From: Nipponacmea schrenckii | Lineage: Eukaryota; Mollusca; Gastropoda; Lottiidae | Reading direction: 5' to 3' | Assembly (NCBI GenBank): GCA_030562195.1 | Contig: JAUJPP010000003.1 | Coordinates: 27,125,398-27,189,397 of the forward strand | Length of the DNA: 64,000 nt | Part shown: positions 58,600 through 64,000 of the stretch, in pieces | How positions within the stretch are numbered: the stretch's first letter is position 1 | Layout of the letters: every line of letters starts with the position of its first letter | Position numbers and translations under genes: made by a program | Notes under the pieces: generated by a model | Told to the model about the DNA's origin: nothing | Databases searched by the model: none | Seen by the model: the letters and a program-made list of their open reading frames with translations, nothing else

Positions 58600-61340
58600 A
58601 TAGGGAATTATGTTCGGTTCGGCATTGCCCCTAAGACCCCTCCACCCCCCCCCACCCTCTTTCGTAGATACGGTCTTGCACAATGTAAACTTTACTCAGA
58701 CAAGAGGTAAAGTCATTGTGCAGGGCAGTAATTCGGTTCAGGCAGTTTGCACTTCATGGTACATACAAATCTTTTCATAATACATAATAACCATAGGACT
58801 ATATGGTACAGTCTATTGACAGAATATTATAACATAGAGAATATGAATAGGGTGCATTCTAGTGCATTGTAAAGGTAAATACACTTAAGAATGAAACGGT
58901 CTACTGAGATGATTTATGACATTACTGTAATTTTATGTTCTACATTTAACCGTTGTTTTGATTATGAAAATCGGTAAGAGATCGTTAAATGTCACTGTCA
59001 TGTTAAGGAACACCTTCTGGCCAACTTCATGGCAGAAGCACAAAATATAAAACTTCATTAAACACCATGCACCAGAGGAACTTATATTCAAAACTCATCT
59101 GAAATTGCTAACATATCAACAATTATTGCCTTTTGGATCACAATTCTATACAATTCACAACATTGACTTGAAAACAAGCAAGTCCTTTAATTTATATTAC
59201 AAAATCCCATATCGGGAATATCAACAACAAAATATACTATTGTCCTGTAGTCTAGCGTTTCGTCTAAACGTCTTCTTCAGTAACACTTCAGTAGTTTATG
59301 AGCACAATTCTTTCGTTCTTCTTCTAAACTTTGAATAAGTAAAAGAAGAACACAATATGACCATAGACTACTGAATCAATCCCTTTAATGTTCGTTTCGT
59401 CTGGGTCAGACACATTGGGTTTGAATTTAAATCAGATTTACATACATATACGTGTAAGTAATCATATAACACAAAGTGTGACTTATTCACTATCCAAACA
59501 ATCTAGAGAGAAAGAGGGTAGACAAGGTGTTATAACAGGGTGAAATAAATACATAGAGAAATATGGTTTAAATTGAAATAACGCCACGTCTAGAGAATTA
59601 CTAGTAATATTATTCCCAGTGTGATATACAAATCTTGTTTCTATATATTATATATTATTTCACCACTAATTCTCCAAGACACAATAATCCTTTCATAACT
59701 TTACAGTTTTTTTGTGACTGGGAATTCAAGAAAAAATACGAGAAGAAAAGAAACCCCGACTAGAGAAATATGTAACATATTTATTCAACAATACGAAGGT
59801 GTCGATTACTTATTATAAAGGTATACTCTCGTCAAGATATTTAATTCACATGATGGTAAAGGCTGTATAAACCTTTGTCAGACTATATATCTGACATCTA
59901 CAATCAAATGTAACTGACTATAGTGCACCAATTATGTTATGCTTCCTCAATACCACCTCTACCCCGTCTTAAAGTATAGTCATCCTCATTGCATCCTTTT
60001 AAACAGACGAACTAGTTAGTTCTGTAATATTTGGCAAAAGTGGTCGTGTTTTCAATGTAATCGGCTAGAAGAGGCATATAAATTTAGATAACTATTCCTC
60101 TTCTAAGTCACGTTAACCACCAAGGAACGCTTGTCACCGACATGTCATTCGACCCGACCAGGCCTTATCTACTACCAAACAAACAAGACAGCTTGAACTA
60201 TTCCTGTACCAACTATCAACAAATTGACTACCTTATTTGCGATATTTAACAGTAACAGTGCAATGTCTTAATTTTCATTGAAAAAAACAATTAAACTGAG
60301 ATGACCTGGAAAATTTTAGATCCGAAACAGTTTTTCCGACAACAATTTTTAAAGTAGGAAATAGTTTACCGATAATATCATAACAGATACATGGTATTTA
60401 CTCTCTCGGTTAACCAATCGATTTAATTGACCGATTTAAGCCACAGTTCCACCCAATACCGTTTTTGACCAACCGATTCCACGTTTTACTCACGGGTTTG
60501 ACAGAGTAGGCTACGCCCTGTATTTCGGGGAATATATCCCTTAAACAAGACCTTTGTCACTTCATCCTCTCAAGAGAGATAATCTGGCATGAAATTAGAA
60601 TAGGGTTTACAGACGTTAACATCACGCTTTAAATATGTCCAACATATATTAGGCAATAGAAACATAAAAAACGCCGTTGACATCTTGACACCACGTCAAT
60701 GTTTTCTTCATTATTTATAGGCGAAGAAAGAAATTCAAACCCGGTACTATACAATGACTAATCAAGTCCATCCCTATCTCGCAACATGTGGTTCATGTTT
60801 ATGTTTTGTAAAATGAATAGAATGGTATTTGAATTCTTTGTACCGGGAGAGTCATCATTTTTTAACATCCGCTTTGAGCCATGAATTCACAACATGCAGT
60901 TTTTCAAATGAACATTTGATAGCACTACCAGACGGCGTATTTTCGCAACGGTCTAAGTCTAAAGGTGTCTTAGAAACACTGAAAGAAGTTAAGACCCTAG
61001 GACATCCTAGCGCTTAGATTGTTTCGAAATATACGACCACTCAGGAATTATCGATTACCAAACCAGCATAGAAATCCAACTACCAGCTAACTTAACTAAC
61101 AACTACCTAAGCGCCACACAGCAGGAACCAAACGTTAAACTTGTCATACTACCAAACTGGATCCTGTTTCAAATGAGGCATTGCAAATCACACTAAAAAG
61201 ATCATAAATTTCAAAAGCAGAATATGATAACTTTTTCCTATTAACTCCTCCACAGAAACATGACCCTGTCCAGTGAGAATACAGATGTCGCACAGCACCC
61301 CCCCCCCCCTCCTGATCCAGGGATACAGCCAACATAGCTC
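58600..61340. other. DNA upstream of the METRNL exons, no exon confirmed
   Basis: 59250-59310 has TCTAGCGTTTCGTCTAAACG TCTTCTTCAG, a retroelement-tail-like motif on the minus strand. 60829-61017 is an open frame on plus with mixed codon use but no recognised domain. C-rich tracts lie at 58645 and 61298. The missing N-terminal exons of METRNL were sought here and not found. Confidence 0.45.
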
Positions 61341-61344
61341 TTCA

Positions 61345-61462
61345 ATAATCCAAGAAAGATCAATGCCAAGATGTTTTTTCAAGAAATAGCTGGTAGAAAG
61401 GATCCTTGAATGAGAACCTAAGTTGTTAATCATGTAAAATATAGTTGTTTCTTTTCTTTAAT
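61345..61462 (+). mobile_element. SINE 3' fragment
   Basis: CAATGCCAAGATG, AGCTGGTAGAAAGGATCCTT and ATGTAAAATATAGTTGTTTC match the distal body and tail of the SINE copies at 23750 and 46682. Confidence 0.65.
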
Positions 61463-61464
61463 TC

Positions 61465-62035
61465 GTGCTTTTTAACTTCATATCTGGCCACCTGAAACCT
61501 TTATATAATTTTGCTGTCTTTACATGCCCGGATGCACACTCAAGACAAATGGTTCGTTAGATTATAGATTGTATAGAAGGTGTTCATTGTTCACCTATAA
61601 CGATCATCCACGTGGCTAAACCAAGTATTAAAATCTAACGACCGGTAAATACAAAGTTTATTAAGATTATCTCTCCGGAGCACCACATAATACCATCGGG
61701 GGATCGTGTATCGTATCATTTACACTTCACCCTCATATCACCCCTTTACTAACGAACCGTTTTACCCTAATAGAACCTCACACATTGTCATCATTGACCC
61801 CAAGGTATTGTTGGACAGTGGTCACCTCTCACCCCTGACAATAGTACTGGAGAGTTTATTTGACCTCTGACCTCTAGGATTTGTATTATGATCCTTCGGC
61901 TTCACTCAATTGTTTTGCAGAGTTTACTCCAGCCCTTGTAGTGTAGGATATTGGAGAGTTTATCTAACCCCTGTGTAAAGATATTTAGGGTTTATTTGAC
62001 CAATATCTATGAAGGGACCAAACGGAAAATGACCA
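61465..62035. other. Nothing recognised
   Basis: Repeated short words such as GGAGAGTTTATTTGACCTCTGAC and GGAGAGTTTATCTAACCCCTG hint at a decayed tandem repeat between 61800 and 62000. Confidence 0.4.
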
Positions 62036-62039
62036 TTGT

Positions 62040-62195
62040 CCTATTGTGTACAGGGCGGTCTGTGGTAGTCTTTAGATTATGGACGTATTATTAAAATCTG
62101 AAGGGACAGTCAAAAGTGACCCTATCTCTGATGTGTACAGGGCGGTCTGTGGTACTTGTTAGATTATCGACGTATTGTTAATAAACTCAGAAGAG
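62040..62195. repeat. Two-copy tandem duplication, about 82 bp
   Basis: TGTGTACAGGGCGGTCTGTG GTA...TTAGATTAT.GACGTATT occurs twice. Confidence 0.85.
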
Positions 62196-62199
62196 ACTG

Positions 62200-63080
62200 T
62201 TTAACTTCACCTTGTTATGATTCACGTGATTTGACCATTACTTCTCAATAAAATCATTACACACTTCATTTAATTCAACATAAAGGCCTTATAAATAGTA
62301 TAAACGGTCCAAATTACACAAACTAAATTCAACTGAACAGTTTTTGACCTTACATGGGTCCCAGTGACAATTGAATTATTCATACCAGGAAGTATGTCAA
62401 TTGTAAATGAGAATTTTTTCATTCAGAACAGAAAGAATATGTTTCAGAGTATGGTTCAAACTGAATGTGAGGCTAATATACATGTCCATATACAAAAATA
62501 ACAATTAGACCAAAGTTTTAAGTCGTTCCCATGTGTAAAACGCCGTAATGTTTCAAAGGGTCCACAGAGTTTTGCAGGAAGGACGTCACAAAACTAGCCG
62601 ATCAGGAGAGTTATTCTCAAATTCAAATTAAACTTAAACAAAATCCAGATTTTAAGATTTTAAGTCATCTAAATGGATAATTAATCTTAATTTAAACTCA
62701 ATTTTAGTAATAGACCAACCAGATAACTAGAATACAAAAATTATTTCAATTTGAGTTTTCGAGATTATTCGTAAGGCCATTCAAAATAATACGTTTCAGA
62801 CGACACAACGGTAACATATTTATCTTAAAACCTCCTATGATATCGTAGGACAATAATATATAAATATAAAGCTGGCAATATAGATATAAAGATAATGTTT
62901 TGTTAGGTGGTAAAAAGAGCCGAGATAAAAACACTATATAAGGTTCTCTGTTTATGTTTAATTAAATCGCGAGCTTGCTTGTCACTTCAACCTGGAGTGA
63001 ACATCATCCATGCGAATAACCGCTGGACCAATACTCTACTGCAGATACAATAGGGTAAAGGCGAAGCTTGTCAAGATATT
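62200..63080. other. No recognised gene
   Basis: 62640-62770 resembles the dispersed family at 10264 (TTTTAGTAATAGACCAACCAG). Otherwise nothing recognised. Confidence 0.4.
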
Positions 63081-63084
63081 ACGA

Positions 63085-63305
63085 ACTTATCTTATACTTT
63101 GACTACAATAACCACTTACGCCAGAGAATATAGCCAATTAGAATCCTCGACACAACGATGCCAACATTATGGCTTATTATGTACAGACTTTCTATCAAGG
63201 TCTCTGATAAACTGCATTCATAAGTGTAATCCAATCAAATAGATTCATTTACAAACTTCCGCAATACAAGAACAGTGACTATTGTAGTCAAGGTATGCTT
63301 ATTAT
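63085..63305. mobile_element. MITE family B, copy with both ends
   Basis: CGAACTTATCTTATACTTTG ACTACAATA at the left mirrors TATTGTAGTCAAGGTATGCT TA at the right. GTACAGACTTTCTATCAAGG and GTAATCCAATCAAATAG inside match 21025-21345. Confidence 0.75.
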
Positions 63306-63309
63306 CTGT

Positions 63310-64000
63310 ATAATGGTTACGCTTTATACATTGATTTGATAGTTTGTACCATGTTTGCAGCTACCACTGGTTACACTTTATTCGTATTAAGCACGTGTAC
63401 TTCACTTGATGACCTGGTAGGTTTGTAGTATTGAACTCTATTATGAATTAAGTAATAGACTTTGTTCGTAATAAATTGACCATTGTGGAGTGAGTTGATC
63501 GTGAGTAAATACATGGTACCATGATGGTCAAACAGGTATGTACTTATCTTAAAGTACGGTACTAAAATAGGTGAACAGAAGAGATGGCTTCGTTTTCCAC
63601 ATTTGTACACGTCTATTAAAAGGCCATTTCCTCCCAACCCAAAATAAGTTGAAAAGTGCAACTTCGTGTCGTGTAAGAAGAATGTCCGGAATTTAAAATA
63701 TAATATTGGAAAGCAAGTCAAATTTCATAAGATTAAATTGTGTCGAATTAGTCAAATCCGCGTATCAGTCCAATATATTCATCAATATTTTAATATCCCT
63801 TCGAATTGTAACTAGTAAATAAGATCTATTCATCACATTGTCTGAATTCTGAAATCTGCCTATTTATCTTTCGTGATTTATGAAATTTTGATACACGTCG
63901 AACTAGAAGAAAGAGATCAATGAACCAAATCGAACTTCACAAATAAATCATAATGTCCAACTTTTTCTTTAATCAAACGTTAGCATCGGGCTCGCTTCGC
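63310..64000. other. Window end, no recognised gene
   Basis: A 116-codon minus-strand frame at 63371-63721 lacks a signal peptide or any meteorin motif and is not called. Confidence 0.4.

Noticed and set aside
60829..61017. 62-codon plus-strand frame SLYRESHHFLTSALSHEF...
   Set aside because: Residue mix looks gene-like, but there is no recognised domain, no clear acceptor and no neighbour exon.
58106..64000. N-terminal exons of METRNL
   Set aside because: No minus-strand stretch with signal peptide or the conserved N-terminal cysteines was found; the frames at 61144, 61188, 62746 and 63371 do not fit.

Overview
The window is AT-rich eukaryotic DNA with split genes, large introns and very many tandem and interspersed repeats. 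The two genes recognised (diacylglycerol kinase epsilon and a meteorin family member) are animal genes. The repeat style (tRNA-type SINE-like pieces, short inverted-repeat elements, many minisatellites) would fit a lophotrochozoan such as a mollusc. That organism call is an inference; there is no rRNA, mitochondrial or other taxonomic marker here. No bacterial-style operons, CRISPR arrays, phage genes or LTR retroelement genes were found.

Layout. 1-24167 holds no exon I can recognise. It may be a long upstream intron of the kinase gene, intergenic DNA, or both, and it contains at least ten tandem arrays plus several small inverted-repeat elements. 24168-40921 carries four consecutive plus-strand coding exons (72, 131, 112 and 123 nt) that join in frame into the C-terminal accessory domain of a diacylglycerol kinase, best matching the epsilon isotype, with a stop at 40921 and a plausible polyadenylation signal at 41527. 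The catalytic core and C1 domains are not in the window. The 12.6-kb intron 27717-40345 is packed with minisatellites. 41757-43114 is a non-autonomous transposon with terminal inverted repeats of about 100 bp. It is followed by two large arrays (27-bp units at 43.3-44.1 kb and 71-bp units at 44.9-46.2 kb). 46.2-55.9 kb is mostly single-copy-looking DNA with SINE fragments and foldback elements. 55924-58105 holds the last two coding exons of a minus-strand meteorin-like gene. Its upstream exons were not found and probably lie beyond 64000. The two genes are convergent (tail to tail), with about 15 kb between stop codons.

How it fits together. The kinase would phosphorylate diacylglycerol to phosphatidic acid in membranes; meteorin family proteins are secreted. 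Nothing in the sequence ties them functionally. The most notable non-genic structure is around the kinase exons: a perfect 46-bp duplication across one exon-intron boundary creates a second splice donor, a repeat copies the region around another exon's splice acceptor, ten identical palindromes cluster in one intron, and two inverted copies of one transposon lie inside the same predicted primary transcript. I found no convincing new multi-gene system. Most long open frames in the window come from tandem repeats whose units lack stop codons.
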